The notes: generated by a model from the sequence alone, not told the origin. A stretch of 64,000 nt of DNA from Prevotella sp. (GCA_015060485.1 SUYI01000018.1:1-64000); one strand, 5' to 3'; counted from the first letter of the stretch, positions 1 through 8,608 are shown. Made by a program: numbers and translations.

Positions 1-2
1 GG

Positions 3-320
3 CTCCGTATTAGTCAGGAAAGACGAGCAGGGAACGCTTGGAACTCCTCCATTGATGAGGTACAACTTATCAAAGGAAAACTGCATCTGGAGGTGTATCT
101 GCAATATGAAAACACAGATACCTCTACCAGTGAGGAATACGACGAATTTTTCAGAAATGGGAATTATCGTGGTGAAGTCCGACGGTTAGACAGATATGGT
201 AATGGTAGAACCTACTATTTCATGTATAACCCTTCCGATAAGGCAAGCGTTATGAAGTCTATCCTGCTTGAATATGTCTTTACCAAGTATGCTGCAAAAC
301 TAACACAGCAAGCGGCATGA
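3..320 (+). CDS. Hypothetical protein, 5' end outside window
   Basis: The frame is already open at base 3 with no stop back to the window edge, so the start lies upstream. A GTG at 93 exists but sits inside continuous coding sequence. The visible 105 residues are polar, with many Glu, Asp and Tyr, and have no membrane segment. The TGA stop overlaps the ATG of the next gene (317), which indicates translational coupling. I do not recognise the family. Context is the accessory-gene run of a mobile element. Confidence 0.6.
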   Translation, partial: LRISQERRAGNAWNSSIDEVQLIKGKLHLEVYLQYENTDTSTSEEYDEFFRNGNYRGEVRRLDRYGNGRTYYFMYNPSDKASVMKSILLEYVFTKYAAKLTQQAA

Positions 321-535
321 AACAGGTGAAGATAAGTGACGAGGTGCTTTATATACCTTATAACGGCTCTCAGAAAACTGCAATCGTGGTGAATATCGAG
401 ATTTGCAGGATAGGTGAAAAGTACGGCAACAGTGTAAGCAGTTGTGACATAGACCAACATAACAATGGTACTATCACATTCGACAATCATCACTGGTGCT
501 ACTTCGATCAAGTTAAACAAGTAATAACCAAATAA
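317..535 (+). CDS. Hypothetical small protein (72 aa)
   Basis: Begins on an ATGA overlap with the preceding frame and ends 3 bp before the next gene, so it belongs to one transcript. The sequence looks like a small beta-rich soluble protein (DEVLYIPY near the N-terminus, alternating hydrophobic strands, C-terminal FDQVKQVITK). No signal peptide or recognised domain. It resembles the many short conserved proteins carried by Bacteroidales conjugative elements; function unknown. Confidence 0.6.
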   Translation: MKQVKISDEVLYIPYNGSQKTAIVVNIEICRIGEKYGNSVSSCDIDQHNNGTITFDNHHWCYFDQVKQVITK

Positions 536-538
536 GAA

Positions 539-784
539 ATGGCGAAAACAAAAAAGATGACCCTCAAATACTGGGATAGTCTCAGCGAGGGTAGCAAACG
601 GCGAGCATTGACATATTGTTTTCCTTTGCATAAGGCAACAGTTGATATGCTTATGAACGACAAGCCCAACCCGAAAGATGATGCTTGGTGGGGCTTGGTA
701 TGGAGAAAGGTGCGAATCCCCGAAGCTGATGCTAATGGGTACAGGCACTATAAGACAGTTGTGAATAACACCTATATACCGTAG
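539..784 (+). CDS. Hypothetical small protein (81 aa)
   Basis: Basic, Trp-rich small protein (MAKTKKMTLKYWDSLSEGSKRR at the start, DDAWWGLVWRKV in the middle). It starts 3 bp after the previous stop and ends 4 bp before the next start. The tight packing and strand make it a likely real member of the accessory operon. The positively charged N-terminus could contact nucleic acid, but that is only inference. Family not recognised. Confidence 0.55.
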   Translation: MAKTKKMTLKYWDSLSEGSKRRALTYCFPLHKATVDMLMNDKPNPKDDAWWGLVWRKVRIPEADANGYRHYKTVVNNTYIP

Positions 785-788
785 AACA

Positions 789-1046
789 ATGGTACGAGGA
801 ATATTCATTACCTGCGAAGTGGAACACCAAGGCGACATCGACCACTACAAATCAATTATCATTGAAAATGGTGGAACCGTTGACAAGGTGGACTGGCAAG
901 AAGATGACGATTGTATAATTGTCTATCATTGCGAGAACAAAGAAGTAAAATCCAAAATTCAAAATCAATTAGAAAATGGGATATCGACTTCATGTAGCCA
1001 GAGTGTACAAAGTAGAGTATGCCCTTGGCGATGCCTTCTCATATAA
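789..1046 (+). CDS. Hypothetical protein overlapping the next gene
   Basis: An 85-residue frame. The first about 60 residues look genuine (acidic, DKVDWQEDDDCIIVYHCEN), while the last about 23 (CSQSVQSRVCPWRCLLI) are Cys/Ser-rich. That tail lies wholly in the 71-bp overlap with the following gene and looks like read-through of another frame. Either the overlap is real, or a frameshift near 970 removed the original end. No recognised domain. Confidence 0.45.
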   Translation: MVRGIFITCEVEHQGDIDHYKSIIIENGGTVDKVDWQEDDDCIIVYHCENKEVKSKIQNQLENGISTSCSQSVQSRVCPWRCLLI

Positions 1047-1320
1047 GAGTGAGGAATTTCATAATTTGCTTTCGGCTCTCAAAGTGGAATATACAGGCGA
1101 CGAGTACGATAGCGATTTTGAAGTCCAGAAAGATGAATGGCAAAAAGCGATTGATAAGCTAAAGCATCTGTATGACCTCGAAGATGAAGATGAAAGAGAC
1201 GAAATCAAAGGGGCTGTAGATGATTTAGCAAGTACAACTGACGAGGTAATCGAAATGATGGAATACTATCTAAACAATGGTGATCCTGATATTGACTACC
1301 TTCACCTAAGTTTCTTTTAG
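976..1320 (+). CDS. Hypothetical acidic protein (114 aa)
   Basis: Starts at ATG 976 (MGYRLHVARVYKVEYA) inside the tail of the preceding frame and ends 3 bp before the next gene. The C-terminal half is strongly acidic and helical (DLEDEDERDEI, DEVIEMMEYYL). It resembles small acidic proteins of conjugative elements, some of which mimic DNA, but no defined motif supports that here. Function unknown. Confidence 0.55.
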   Translation: MGYRLHVARVYKVEYALGDAFSYKSEEFHNLLSALKVEYTGDEYDSDFEVQKDEWQKAIDKLKHLYDLEDEDERDEIKGAVDDLASTTDEVIEMMEYYLNNGDPDIDYLHLSFF

Positions 1321-1323
1321 ACT

Positions 1324-1680
1324 ATGGCAGAAAAAGAAATTACCAACGAGAAAGCGGCAAAGTACATCTGGAACAATGCTCTGCAACGTTCCTTCCAGCC
1401 GTTTTCGTGGGGATTGGACTTTAGCAGCGTAAAGACGATAGAGAACGGCACGGCCTTTCACGTCAAAGCTGCATGGGTACATATCCAGTACATGATGCAG
1501 GTGGATTTGTTCAAAGTGACTATCATACCTGACGACAAGCAGAAAAATCAAATTGTGTGTGAGCGACTGATATTAGGCAGGCTCGTTCCTACAATAGATG
1601 ATGCTGTGAAGCACGGCTCAATATCTGAAAAATCGGTTTGCTCAATAACCGGCATCAGACCAGAAAGAATAGCCGTGTGA
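1324..1680 (+). CDS. Hypothetical protein (118 aa)
   Basis: Soluble 118-residue protein. The N-terminus (ITNEKAAKYIWNNALQRS) is helical and the middle is strand-rich (FHVKAAWVHIQYMMQVDLFKV). Follows the previous stop by 3 bp and is the last gene of this tight run; the next 172 bp are non-coding before the recombinase. The family is not recognised. Confidence 0.55.
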   Translation: MAEKEITNEKAAKYIWNNALQRSFQPFSWGLDFSSVKTIENGTAFHVKAAWVHIQYMMQVDLFKVTIIPDDKQKNQIVCERLILGRLVPTIDDAVKHGSISEKSVCSITGIRPERIAV

Positions 1681-1852
1681 TAATCCTACTTTTGACGGAG
1701 GTGGGGAGTATGTGAGAAATGAAAATCTCGCATATTCTCCATTTTCCGTATATCCAACGAAGAAAATGTGTTCAATCCGTTTTGTGTTCAAATAATAGCA
1801 CATGACCCATTCTGAGCACATCTTTTAGTGTTCAATTAAAACAAAGAATTAA

Positions 1853-2548
1853 ATGAATAAGACAGCAGTGATTTATGCCCGTGTCTCGTCTGTCAGCGAT
1901 AGGCAGGACACAAGCCGACAAATAAGGGATTTGGAAATCTTAGCGAAAGAAAAATCTCTCAACGTCGTGAATACCTACGAGGAACATATATCAGGCGCGA
2001 AGAAAACTCAGGAAAGACCGATTCTGACAGAGTGCCTGCAATACTGTATCTCAAATCATGTCAGCGTTCTACTTCTCTCAGAATTATCACGTCTGGGAAG
2101 GAATGTTGATGATGTACTCTCTAACGTGAAGCTCTGTAAGGAAAACCACCTCAACGTGTATTTCCAGAAAGAGCAACTAAGCATTTTCAATTCGGACGGC
2201 AAAGAGCATCCCTTTTTGACCATCTTCATTGCCGTGCTGGGAACGTGTGCCGAAATGGAGCGTGAAAATATAAAGTTCAGGCTCAACTCAGGTAAAGCAC
2301 AGTTCATAGCCAAAGGCGGTAAGGTTGGCCGTAAGGAGGGCTACAAGAAGTCCGACGAGAAATTTCAAGAAGAATATGCAGCCGTCATTAAGCAGCTAAG
2401 AAAAGGCTATCCCATTCGGATGATCGCCACTAGTTGCGGTGTCGGCATTAGCACAGTTCAACGTATCAAGAAAAAATTTATAGACAATGAAAACAAAAGA
2501 GAATATCAACAATCAGGATCGAGCAACCATTATAACGCTCAATCCTAA
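1853..2548 (+). CDS. Serine recombinase (resolvase/invertase type)
   Basis: Small serine recombinase of the resolvase/invertase family. The N-terminal catalytic domain has YARVSS with the probable nucleophile Ser12, the downstream SRLGRN motif near residue 79 that supplies active-site arginines, and AEMERENIKFRL leading into the long E-helix. The C-terminus (RKGYPIRMIATSCGVGISTVQRI) is a Hin-like helix-turn-helix. At 231 aa it is slightly longer than the usual 180-200. It could resolve multimers or invert a segment of the host element; the target site is not identified. An AT-rich 172-bp leader precedes it. Confidence 0.93.
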   Translation: MNKTAVIYARVSSVSDRQDTSRQIRDLEILAKEKSLNVVNTYEEHISGAKKTQERPILTECLQYCISNHVSVLLLSELSRLGRNVDDVLSNVKLCKENHLNVYFQKEQLSIFNSDGKEHPFLTIFIAVLGTCAEMERENIKFRLNSGKAQFIAKGGKVGRKEGYKKSDEKFQEEYAAVIKQLRKGYPIRMIATSCGVGISTVQRIKKKFIDNENKREYQQSGSSNHYNAQS

Positions 2549-2780
2549 CCCTGTAGCACAAGCCTTCATCTATAGTGGTGAACAGCGTGCTAAGATAGTG
2601 CAGCTTATCAATCACGGTTTCCTGCCACATCATACAAGTGTGGGCGTTGGGAAATCTGGTAGAAAGCATTGGCGAGTGGAAAAATACAGAGGCAAGTTTG
2701 GCAACGGCTTCAAGATGATAACCACTTCGCCCTACTCAACAAATTTTAATCACCTCACTTATTTCACACCGATAGCATGA
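2487..2780 (+). CDS. Hypothetical protein overlapping recombinase end
   Basis: Starts 62 bp inside the recombinase 3' end in another frame and ends on an ATGA overlap with the next small gene. The 97-residue product has QAFIYSGEQRAKIVQLINHGF, then a basic Gly-rich stretch (GVGKSGRKHWRVEKYRGKFG). The sequence reads like a real small basic protein. The overlap may couple its translation to the recombinase. Function unknown. Confidence 0.5.
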   Translation: MKTKENINNQDRATIITLNPNPVAQAFIYSGEQRAKIVQLINHGFLPHHTSVGVGKSGRKHWRVEKYRGKFGNGFKMITTSPYSTNFNHLTYFTPIA

Positions 2781-2935
2781 TACGATACCATTTTACCATT
2801 ACCATTCATGGTGTCCGTGCCAATGTGAATGTGAACGCAAGAAATCCTCAATCTGCCTATGGAAAGGTTAAAAGACTGAATCCAATGGCAGAGAGGATTC
2901 ACCTTGTGAGAAGTGAGAAAATATCAAATTATTAA
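2777..2935 (+). CDS. Hypothetical small basic protein (52 aa)
   Basis: ATG 2777 overlaps the preceding TGA (ATGA), and TAA lies at 2933-2935. The product starts MIRYHFTITIHGVRANVNV and is basic. Codon use and the overlapping start support translation. Near its end it overlaps a GTG-started upstream extension of the next gene. Unknown family. Confidence 0.45.
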   Translation: MIRYHFTITIHGVRANVNVNARNPQSAYGKVKRLNPMAERIHLVRSEKISNY

Positions 2936-2954
2936 CTCTCAAAAATTCAAGTTT

Positions 2955-3533
2955 ATGCCAAATTGGTGTGATACGACTTACAAATGTGTGGGCGATCTAA
3001 AGGAAGTAAGGTCGCTCTATAAGACTATCAAGGCAAACGATAAGAGAAAAACGCCCCGTGTGAAAAACGGCTTTGGCACTCTCTGGCTTGGCTGCATCAT
3101 TAACCAACTCGGTTTCGATTGGGAAGAACATAGATGCAGAGGGTCTATTATCGACTACCAACTGGACGGCAATGTATTAACTATCTACCAAAATACTGCT
3201 TGGTGTGAGCAGGAGGGATTTAGGGAGTGCATTGAAACTAAATTCCCATCCATCAAGGTTTATTATCGTGAAGAAGAACCTGGGTGTGATGTGTTCTATA
3301 CCAATGACACTAACGGCGACTACTTCCCTGACCGCTATTTTCTCGACAATTACGAAGAACCGCTATACTACGAGACAATCGAAGAAGCAGCGTATAGTGT
3401 ATCTGGAATTGTCGGGCATGAGGTTAAGGCAACTGTTGAAGCCATTGAAGAAGCATTGAATGACTACGAAGAAGAACATGAGGACGAAGATATATTCTAT
3501 TCGTTCCATGAGTTCCAAATTTGTGAATCTTAA
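2955..3533 (+). CDS. DUF1281-like / Api92-like ferredoxin-fold protein
   Basis: I place the start at ATG 2955 because the family characteristically begins MPNWC; a GTG 42 bp upstream is in frame but gives an atypical leader. The visible signature is MPNWCDTTYKCVGDL, then a basic linker and an acidic C-terminus with EDIFYSFHEFQIC. Proteins of this kind occur in phages and conjugative elements across Bacteroidetes and Proteobacteria; no biochemical role is established to my knowledge. Assignment is from the N-terminal signature only. Confidence 0.6.
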   Translation: MPNWCDTTYKCVGDLKEVRSLYKTIKANDKRKTPRVKNGFGTLWLGCIINQLGFDWEEHRCRGSIIDYQLDGNVLTIYQNTAWCEQEGFRECIETKFPSIKVYYREEEPGCDVFYTNDTNGDYFPDRYFLDNYEEPLYYETIEEAAYSVSGIVGHEVKATVEAIEEALNDYEEEHEDEDIFYSFHEFQICES

Positions 3534-3546
3534 AATTATAAGCAAT

Positions 3547-3651
3547 ATGAAAAAATCAACAAGAATTTTATTAAGGGTTGCGATAACGATTGTAGCATAC
3601 ATTCTGTTTACCGACCCTTGGCCACTTAACAAAACAAATGACCATGAGTGA
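3547..3651 (+). CDS. Small single-pass membrane peptide (34 aa)
   Basis: Short frame MKKSTRILLRVAITIVAYIL followed by FTDPWPLNK: a basic N-terminus and one hydrophobic helix of about 15 residues. It overlaps the next gene by 14 bp. It could be a membrane micropeptide of the mobile element or chance; the charge-then-hydrophobic layout argues for expression. Confidence 0.35.
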   Translation: MKKSTRILLRVAITIVAYILFTDPWPLNKTNDHE

Positions 3652-4231
3652 AGAAATTAAGTCTGTGACCCTCCTCAACGTTGAGAAAGGAGAGGTCTTA
3701 GTGATTAAATTCACACAAGAGGAATTGCAGGAAATGAAGCAATATGACAATTTCGCTGTATTCCTCAGTACGTTGGAGGATCATTACCAGTTTCACCTAT
3801 CGAACTGTTCCTATATGACCTTTGGCGACGAAATGAAAGTCAGGAAGATTGGGTTTGAATCTACAGATGAAGAATATGCCCTTGAAGTCCTGAGAAACGA
3901 TGTCCTCAAATCCGACAAACTGGAGGACTACTATAATCGACTGCTTGAAAAGAAGAAATCTGAGAAGGCAGACGATGACATTAGACAGATGATGACCGAT
4001 TTTGTCATCAAGCACTCTGAGGTAGGAGAGCTTGTAGATGAATTGTGTTTGGATCATGTCAGGTGCTGTAGCGTATGTGGCAGGGCTATGACTGAAGGCT
4101 ATTGTATTGAGAATGGTGTTTCATACTACTGTAGTGATGAATGTATGCACACAGAAATGACCGATGAAGAATACCTTGAACTCTACGACGATGGCGACGG
4201 TGATAGCTACTGGACTGATTGGGCAAGTTAG
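3638..4231 (+). CDS. Zinc-ribbon accessory protein
   Basis: A 197-residue soluble protein. A helical, charged N-terminal domain precedes a C-terminal metal-binding module with CCSVCGRAMTEGYC and YYCSDECMH (about residues 143-171), which would give four or five Cys ligands in CxxC...CxxxC spacing. The end is very acidic (LYDDGDGDSYW). Similar zinc-ribbon proteins are common accessory genes of Bacteroides integrative elements; partner unknown. The start may be Met1 (3638) or Met3 (3644). A strong terminator follows. Confidence 0.6.
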   Translation: MTMSEEIKSVTLLNVEKGEVLVIKFTQEELQEMKQYDNFAVFLSTLEDHYQFHLSNCSYMTFGDEMKVRKIGFESTDEEYALEVLRNDVLKSDKLEDYYNRLLEKKKSEKADDDIRQMMTDFVIKHSEVGELVDELCLDHVRCCSVCGRAMTEGYCIENGVSYYCSDECMHTEMTDEEYLELYDDGDGDSYWTDWAS

Positions 4232-4245
4232 CATCGATAAGAGAG

Positions 4246-4276
4246 GCGTATCAATGGCGATACGCTTTTCTTTTTT
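4246..4276 (+). terminator. Intrinsic terminator of the accessory operon
   Basis: A perfect 7-bp stem GCGTATC / GATACGC with a 6-nt loop, followed by TTTTCTTTTTT. It lies 15 bp after the zinc-ribbon gene stop. Confidence 0.9.
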
Positions 4277-4280
4277 ATTG

Positions 4281-4801
4281 CTCAAAATGACAAATATGTG
4301 CCGTTTTGGGGCGTTTTGAGTTAAAAAAGCATATAAAAGCGGTCTCAGAATGGGTTATTTATTGCCTATTTCACAAAAAGTGGCTAAATTTGCAGTCGCA
4401 GACTGCACTTCCGCTTGTATGGGTAGGCAGGACGCATATATATAGAAATGGCGTTTACATAACGCTTGTTCAAATAGGTCTTTCGAAGGCTCGCAACCAA
4501 AGAAGATAAGCTCCTGTGGAAAACAAGCATCGTGTGACGCCACTCTGGATATGCTATAGTAGGGTCGCTTCATAGTGTCTATACTTTGGGGTCGCTCGTC
4601 TATCATATCTGGCGTGGGTGTCTTGCGATTGCTCGTTCATCAGGAGAGGGTAATTGCGAGCACCCAGAAAGACGTGAGCGAGTTAATTGTATGAAAGCCC
4701 ACGCTTTTTCGTATATATACCTTACTGATAATGTAGTTTGCCTGTTTGGGCTTGCTGGCAGTTAATCGTCGGAGCGATACCGGCTTAAACTGGTAAACTA
4801 T
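4281..4801. other. Long non-coding stretch with inverted repeats
   Basis: About 520 bp without a convincing gene. It holds an inverted repeat CTCAAAA (4281-4287) / TTTTGAG (4314-4320), a promoter-like TAAATTTG near 4385, a GGGTG/CACCC pair (4616-4620 and 4661-4665), and an imperfect palindrome TACCGG-CTTAAA-CTGGTA (4778-4795) ending 6 bp before the next start codon. The last could be an operator of the following cassette. An 83-residue minus-strand frame here has no coding character. Confidence 0.5.
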
Positions 4802-5284
4802 ATGAAAAGAATAGCTTTCGTATTGTTATTAGTTGTTGGTAGTATAAATATTCTATCAGCACAGAAATTGAAACCGATTTCTTTGTCAGAAATTAAAGAA
4901 ATAGGATTGAGTACACCAGAGGACACACTTATGTTTGCGTTAGGTTATTCATTACCTATAACCCAAAAATTAGAGGCTCCGCAAGATTCGCTAAAGTTCA
5001 TTGTTACTTTTGAGCAGTTCCTAAACCATCCTAACGACAACCCAGAAGCAGTTTTCAAAAAATTGAGTGATGGGGACGAATTGGCTTTATCATATTATAT
5101 TAACGCAAAATCTCAGTTGTCTCAGTATATGGGTACGCAACTCCCATATAAAATGTATTTCAAAGGACTATTGTCTAAAGCTGTTAATGATACTAGTATT
5201 GTTAAGACACCTGAAGATTTCATATCGTTGTGGAGTAAAGCACAAGAAATAGTAAATACTCTAAAAATAAGCTCTGTAAAATGA
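4802..5284 (+). CDS. Secreted protein, tandem paralogue 1
   Basis: A 160-residue protein with a clear signal peptide (MKRIAFVLLLVVGSINILSA, cleaved before Q-K). The mature part begins KLKPISLSEIKEIGLSTPED and is helix-rich. It is clearly homologous to the next gene (shared ALGYSL/GLGYSL, RPNDDPNEA-like, KAVNDTS/ISKDTSI and PYKMYFKG/PYKFFYKG motifs), so the pair arose by tandem duplication. ATGA overlap couples them. First gene of the six-gene cassette; periplasmic or surface location expected. Function unknown. Confidence 0.75.
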   Translation: MKRIAFVLLLVVGSINILSAQKLKPISLSEIKEIGLSTPEDTLMFALGYSLPITQKLEAPQDSLKFIVTFEQFLNHPNDNPEAVFKKLSDGDELALSYYINAKSQLSQYMGTQLPYKMYFKGLLSKAVNDTSIVKTPEDFISLWSKAQEIVNTLKISSVK

Positions 5285-5760
5285 AGCTAAAGTATGTAAT
5301 GATATTGTTGTTTTGGGGGTATATGAATAATCTTCAAGCACAAAAGATTGAGCCTGTTACATTATCAGAAGCAAGCGAAGCCAAACTCACAACTTTTGTA
5401 GATTCTCTGTTGTATGGTTTAGGCTATTCACTTTTAATGACCAATTCGCTCCCACAACCACAAGAAATCGGTAAGTTTACAGGAACTTACGCCTTTCTCA
5501 TGGCGCGTCCTAATGATGATCCAAATGAAGCTGTTAAAGGATTATCAGGTGCAGACCCGCTTGCTGTCACTTACTTTATAAAATCAAAAGAAGTATTGAC
5601 TCCAATGGCTACATCTGGACAACCAATCCCCTATAAATTCTTTTATAAAGGAGTTCTTCATATAATATCAAAAGACACAAGTATTATAAAAGACGATAAA
5701 CATTTTTCTATGTTTTGGGAAAGTGTTATGAATACGGTAAAATCTAATTCAAAGAAATAG
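5281..5760 (+). CDS. Secreted protein, tandem paralogue 2
   Basis: Starts within the preceding stop (ATGA). Signal peptide MKLKYVMILLFWGYMNNLQA then QKIEPVTLSEASEAK. The whole 159-residue length aligns with paralogue 1: the GLGYSLLMT, ARPNDDPNEAVK, IPYKFFYKGVLH and SKDTSIIKDD segments correspond one for one. No catalytic motif is evident. Two diverged copies side by side suggest a paired or heteromeric partner, or specificity variants. Unknown family. Confidence 0.75.
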   Translation: MKLKYVMILLFWGYMNNLQAQKIEPVTLSEASEAKLTTFVDSLLYGLGYSLLMTNSLPQPQEIGKFTGTYAFLMARPNDDPNEAVKGLSGADPLAVTYFIKSKEVLTPMATSGQPIPYKFFYKGVLHIISKDTSIIKDDKHFSMFWESVMNTVKSNSKK

Positions 5761-5763
5761 TCT

Positions 5764-7308
5764 ATGAGATACATTTTTTCATTATTATTGTTCCTTGTCT
5801 CGATGTGTGCTATGTCACAATCGGATATTAAAGACTTGGAAAAGAAAGCAAAGAAGGGTGATGTCGTAGCCCAAAGACTGACAGGTATAGGCTATCTTGA
5901 AGGCTATAAAGTAGATAACAAGAAAGCATTTAAGTGGCTCTCGCTTGCTGCTGAAGGTGGCGATGCAGAAGCCATGTTCCGACTTGGCAAAATGTACGAG
6001 GATGGTAAGGTCAAAGATGGAAATGCAGAAATGGCCTGGTCATGGTATGTTAAAGCTGCTAATGTGGGGAATATTGAATCGCAAATGATATTAGCAAATA
6101 GCCTGAAGGAACATGGCAAGTTGACAGAAGCAAAGGACTGGTTTTTCAGGGCTGCGTTTCAAGACAATGCAGATGCTCAGTACGAATACGCTATGATTCT
6201 TCTTTCAGAAAACAATGAGAGCGAAGCAAAGTCTTGGTTTCGGAAAGCTGCAAATAAAGGGCATGAACAGGCTACACGGCAACATGAATTGATATTGCAG
6301 CACGAAAAGGAAGTAGCCGAAGCGGAAGCAAGAAGATTAGCACTTGAAGCTGCTCGACGTGATTCTATTCAAAGGGTACAGGCAGAACAACAGCGTAGGC
6401 AAGACTCCATCGACATTGCCTCTGGTCGTAAACTCCCAACGATTAACTGGTTAACATCTAATTGTGTAGAGCGCAACGATATGACTACAGATCGCGGATG
6501 GGGGCAGCCTGTGATAGACAAACAAACCAATAGTCCTATGATGGGACGATTTTCTTCATTATGTGCCAATGACCTATTACTATTCTTTGGAAAAGACAAA
6601 TTGGATGATCTTGACAAAGCATTATACAAAAAGTCATCAGAATATCAAAGAGATAAATCCGAATTTGATAGAAAGAGGAATGGTACTTATGCTGTGTTAG
6701 TAGATTTGAAGAATAGTAACATGAAATTTTCGGCATCAGGATTTACTATAAGCAGTTATGTAACAGGAACGGTGAGAGAAAACCCAATATATCCAAATTA
6801 CCTACGACTACCCAACTTCCTTTTCCCAGTAAAACCTCAGATTTGGGTCAAGGAAGGAGAGTTATATAAATTTGCTTGCAATGACGTAGATAAATTGCAG
6901 CAGATTCGATCGTCAGCATCTGATATGGCACTTCTTCTTATATTCAAACCTCTGTTGGCAGGCAAGGTTAATTCAATACCATATTCGATAGCTGATCCAG
7001 TTGGTTTATATCTTGTTAATCAAACGACAGGAGAGACTATTCTAAATTTAAGCAGCAATATTAGAAAAACTAACGTCCAAAGCGAGAAAGCGATATTGGC
7101 TCGCGGCGAAAGGTATGAGAAGGCAGAAGAAGAAAGGAATAAGCCCAAATATCACAAACAGGCCAAAGAGATAACTTGTATCTTCTGTGGAGGCAAAGGT
7201 TATACTGAGGCTAGTCAGCCAGAACGTATCAATGGTGTGTGGATAAACAAAAAATACCGCTGTACAAACTGCTATGGACGTGGTTATACAATGGAACACT
7301 ATTATTAA
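5764..7308 (+). CDS. Sel1-repeat protein with C-terminal DnaJ-type zinc motif
   Basis: A 514-residue protein with a signal peptide (MRYIFSLLLFLVSMCAMS). Residues about 30-175 form four or five Sel1-like helical repeats (AMFRLGKMYEDGKVK, AWSWYVKAANVGN, AKSWFRKAANKGH). A charged coiled-coil follows (about 176-215), then a unique domain. The C-terminus carries two CxxCxGxG-type motifs (CIFCGGKGYT near 472 and CTNCYGRGYT near 503), as in DnaJ/BSD2 zinc centres. Sel1 repeats are protein-interaction scaffolds, so a chaperone or assembly role in the envelope for the neighbouring secreted pair is a reasonable inference. Confidence 0.85.
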   Translation: MRYIFSLLLFLVSMCAMSQSDIKDLEKKAKKGDVVAQRLTGIGYLEGYKVDNKKAFKWLSLAAEGGDAEAMFRLGKMYEDGKVKDGNAEMAWSWYVKAANVGNIESQMILANSLKEHGKLTEAKDWFFRAAFQDNADAQYEYAMILLSENNESEAKSWFRKAANKGHEQATRQHELILQHEKEVAEAEARRLALEAARRDSIQRVQAEQQRRQDSIDIASGRKLPTINWLTSNCVERNDMTTDRGWGQPVIDKQTNSPMMGRFSSLCANDLLLFFGKDKLDDLDKALYKKSSEYQRDKSEFDRKRNGTYAVLVDLKNSNMKFSASGFTISSYVTGTVRENPIYPNYLRLPNFLFPVKPQIWVKEGELYKFACNDVDKLQQIRSSASDMALLLIFKPLLAGKVNSIPYSIADPVGLYLVNQTTGETILNLSSNIRKTNVQSEKAILARGERYEKAEEERNKPKYHKQAKEITCIFCGGKGYTEASQPERINGVWINKKYRCTNCYGRGYTMEHYY

Positions 7309-7314
7309 ACGTTT

Positions 7315-7911
7315 ATGAGATACACCGTTTCTTTTGTTGGAGTTATAGCACTTTTCTTTCTAAGTTGTAATAGCAGAGAGGCCAAAGGGGGTAATGTCGC
7401 TAGTTCCGAACAAACTCCTGTGCCGTCTGTGTCAGCCCCCATAAGTGAAGATAATGCAGAATCCGTATCACCTAACACAGAAGAAGAAATCTCAGACGAA
7501 TCAACCGTTAAGAATCGAGTTTCTGCTATATTCAATGATGTATATTCTAGCAAAGTAAAAGGCAATGGCGGTAATTGGGAAAAGAAATACTTTACCGATG
7601 ACTTCTACGATGTCTATACGATGGTTCAAGAACACGATGCCAAATACCATCAAGGCGAGATTGGCTTCTTTGATTATGACATTTGGACTAAGAGCCAGGA
7701 CTTTGCCGATGACATTTCTGCAACGGTATCAACAGTATCAATACGAAAGGACTTCAACGATAACGAGTTTGCCGATGTTGTTGTGAACATAAGCAATGGA
7801 AGTAGCAAACAGCAGCTTAACCTTACGATGCTCAAAGTTGGCGACGAATGGTATATTGACAGCATGGATGGCCTAAAGTCCACAATGAAAACCTATTTAG
7901 CAACAGATTGA
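7315..7911 (+). CDS. Lipoprotein, possibly DUF3828-like
   Basis: Type II signal with lipobox FLSC (Cys about 18), followed by a Ser/Glu-rich low-complexity linker (about 20-70). A compact domain follows (VKNRVSAIFNDVYSS, KYFTDDFYDVY, DEWYIDSMDG) whose pattern resembles DUF3828/NTF2-like lipoproteins. Starts 6 bp after the Sel1 gene, so co-transcribed. Predicted to be tethered to the outer or inner membrane on the periplasmic side, near the other exported products of the cassette. Confidence 0.7.
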   Translation: MRYTVSFVGVIALFFLSCNSREAKGGNVASSEQTPVPSVSAPISEDNAESVSPNTEEEISDESTVKNRVSAIFNDVYSSKVKGNGGNWEKKYFTDDFYDVYTMVQEHDAKYHQGEIGFFDYDIWTKSQDFADDISATVSTVSIRKDFNDNEFADVVVNISNGSSKQQLNLTMLKVGDEWYIDSMDGLKSTMKTYLATD

Positions 7912-7949
7912 TAGTTACTCATAATATTTACAAAAAAAAATACTGAAAT

Positions 7950-8606
7950 ATGGCAGATAAACAATTTGCGACATGCTTTGATAAAGACTGTGAACAGTTT
8001 GCTGAAATTCTTATGACCTTAGTTTCTAATGATGACAAGATTTGCAATATAAAAACCTCCAGGGAAGAGTTCAAGAAAGACAGAAGTATTGTCTCTAGAG
8101 AGTATGTTTTGACTATTGGTGAGAAAAGCTCCGCAGTTCAACGAGCTAATTTTCCAGATAAGTACAATGCGTATGGGATTCATATAGGTTTCTATGGGCA
8201 TAAGGGATGGATTAGCTGTGATAATGTATATTTGTCATCAGAAGAAGCACATAAATTCTTGGAGGACATGAAAGAACTTCTTGTAAAGAGTAATATGGAA
8301 ACTTCACTACTTGCACTAAAAGTTGACGAAGTGAAAAGCCTCTTAAACAAGAAAACTCAAATTAGACAGAAAGCAACAGAAGATAATGGCAAGTCTTCGA
8401 TTATAGAGTTGCTAAATCCCATATCATATTTGAAGACGATTAGAGAGGTTTCCATGTTTTGGGGATATGTTGCTAAAGATTGGTTTATTGATAGTCAAAG
8501 AAGAAAAGAGTTGTTGTATATATATGCGGTTGTCTATTTTTATCATAAATTTCTCAAAGAGTTCTTGGATATAAAAGAACAGCAGCCAACAGGACAAAAC
8601 TTTTAA
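7950..8606 (+). CDS. Cytosolic protein of unknown function (218 aa)
   Basis: No signal peptide. The N-terminal half is strand-rich (REYVLTIGEKSSAVQRANF, AYGIHIGFYGHKGWISC); the C-terminal half is helical and basic, with LLNPISYLKTIREVSMFWGYVA, and could associate with membrane. It is 39 bp downstream of the lipoprotein and 2 bp before the glycine-zipper gene. Being the only clearly cytosolic product before a putative membrane-active protein, it is a candidate immunity or regulatory factor, but only by position. Confidence 0.6.
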   Translation: MADKQFATCFDKDCEQFAEILMTLVSNDDKICNIKTSREEFKKDRSIVSREYVLTIGEKSSAVQRANFPDKYNAYGIHIGFYGHKGWISCDNVYLSSEEAHKFLEDMKELLVKSNMETSLLALKVDEVKSLLNKKTQIRQKATEDNGKSSIIELLNPISYLKTIREVSMFWGYVAKDWFIDSQRRKELLYIYAVVYFYHKFLKEFLDIKEQQPTGQNF

Positions 8607-8608
8607 GT

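Noticed and set aside
1853..2548. Transposase of an insertion sequence
   Set aside because: The protein is a small serine recombinase with Hin-like HTH; no terminal inverted repeats or target duplications were seen around it.
4355..4606. 83-codon minus-strand frame in the 4281-4801 gap
   Set aside because: No neighbouring operon, no family resemblance and atypical residue use; more likely chance in non-coding DNA.
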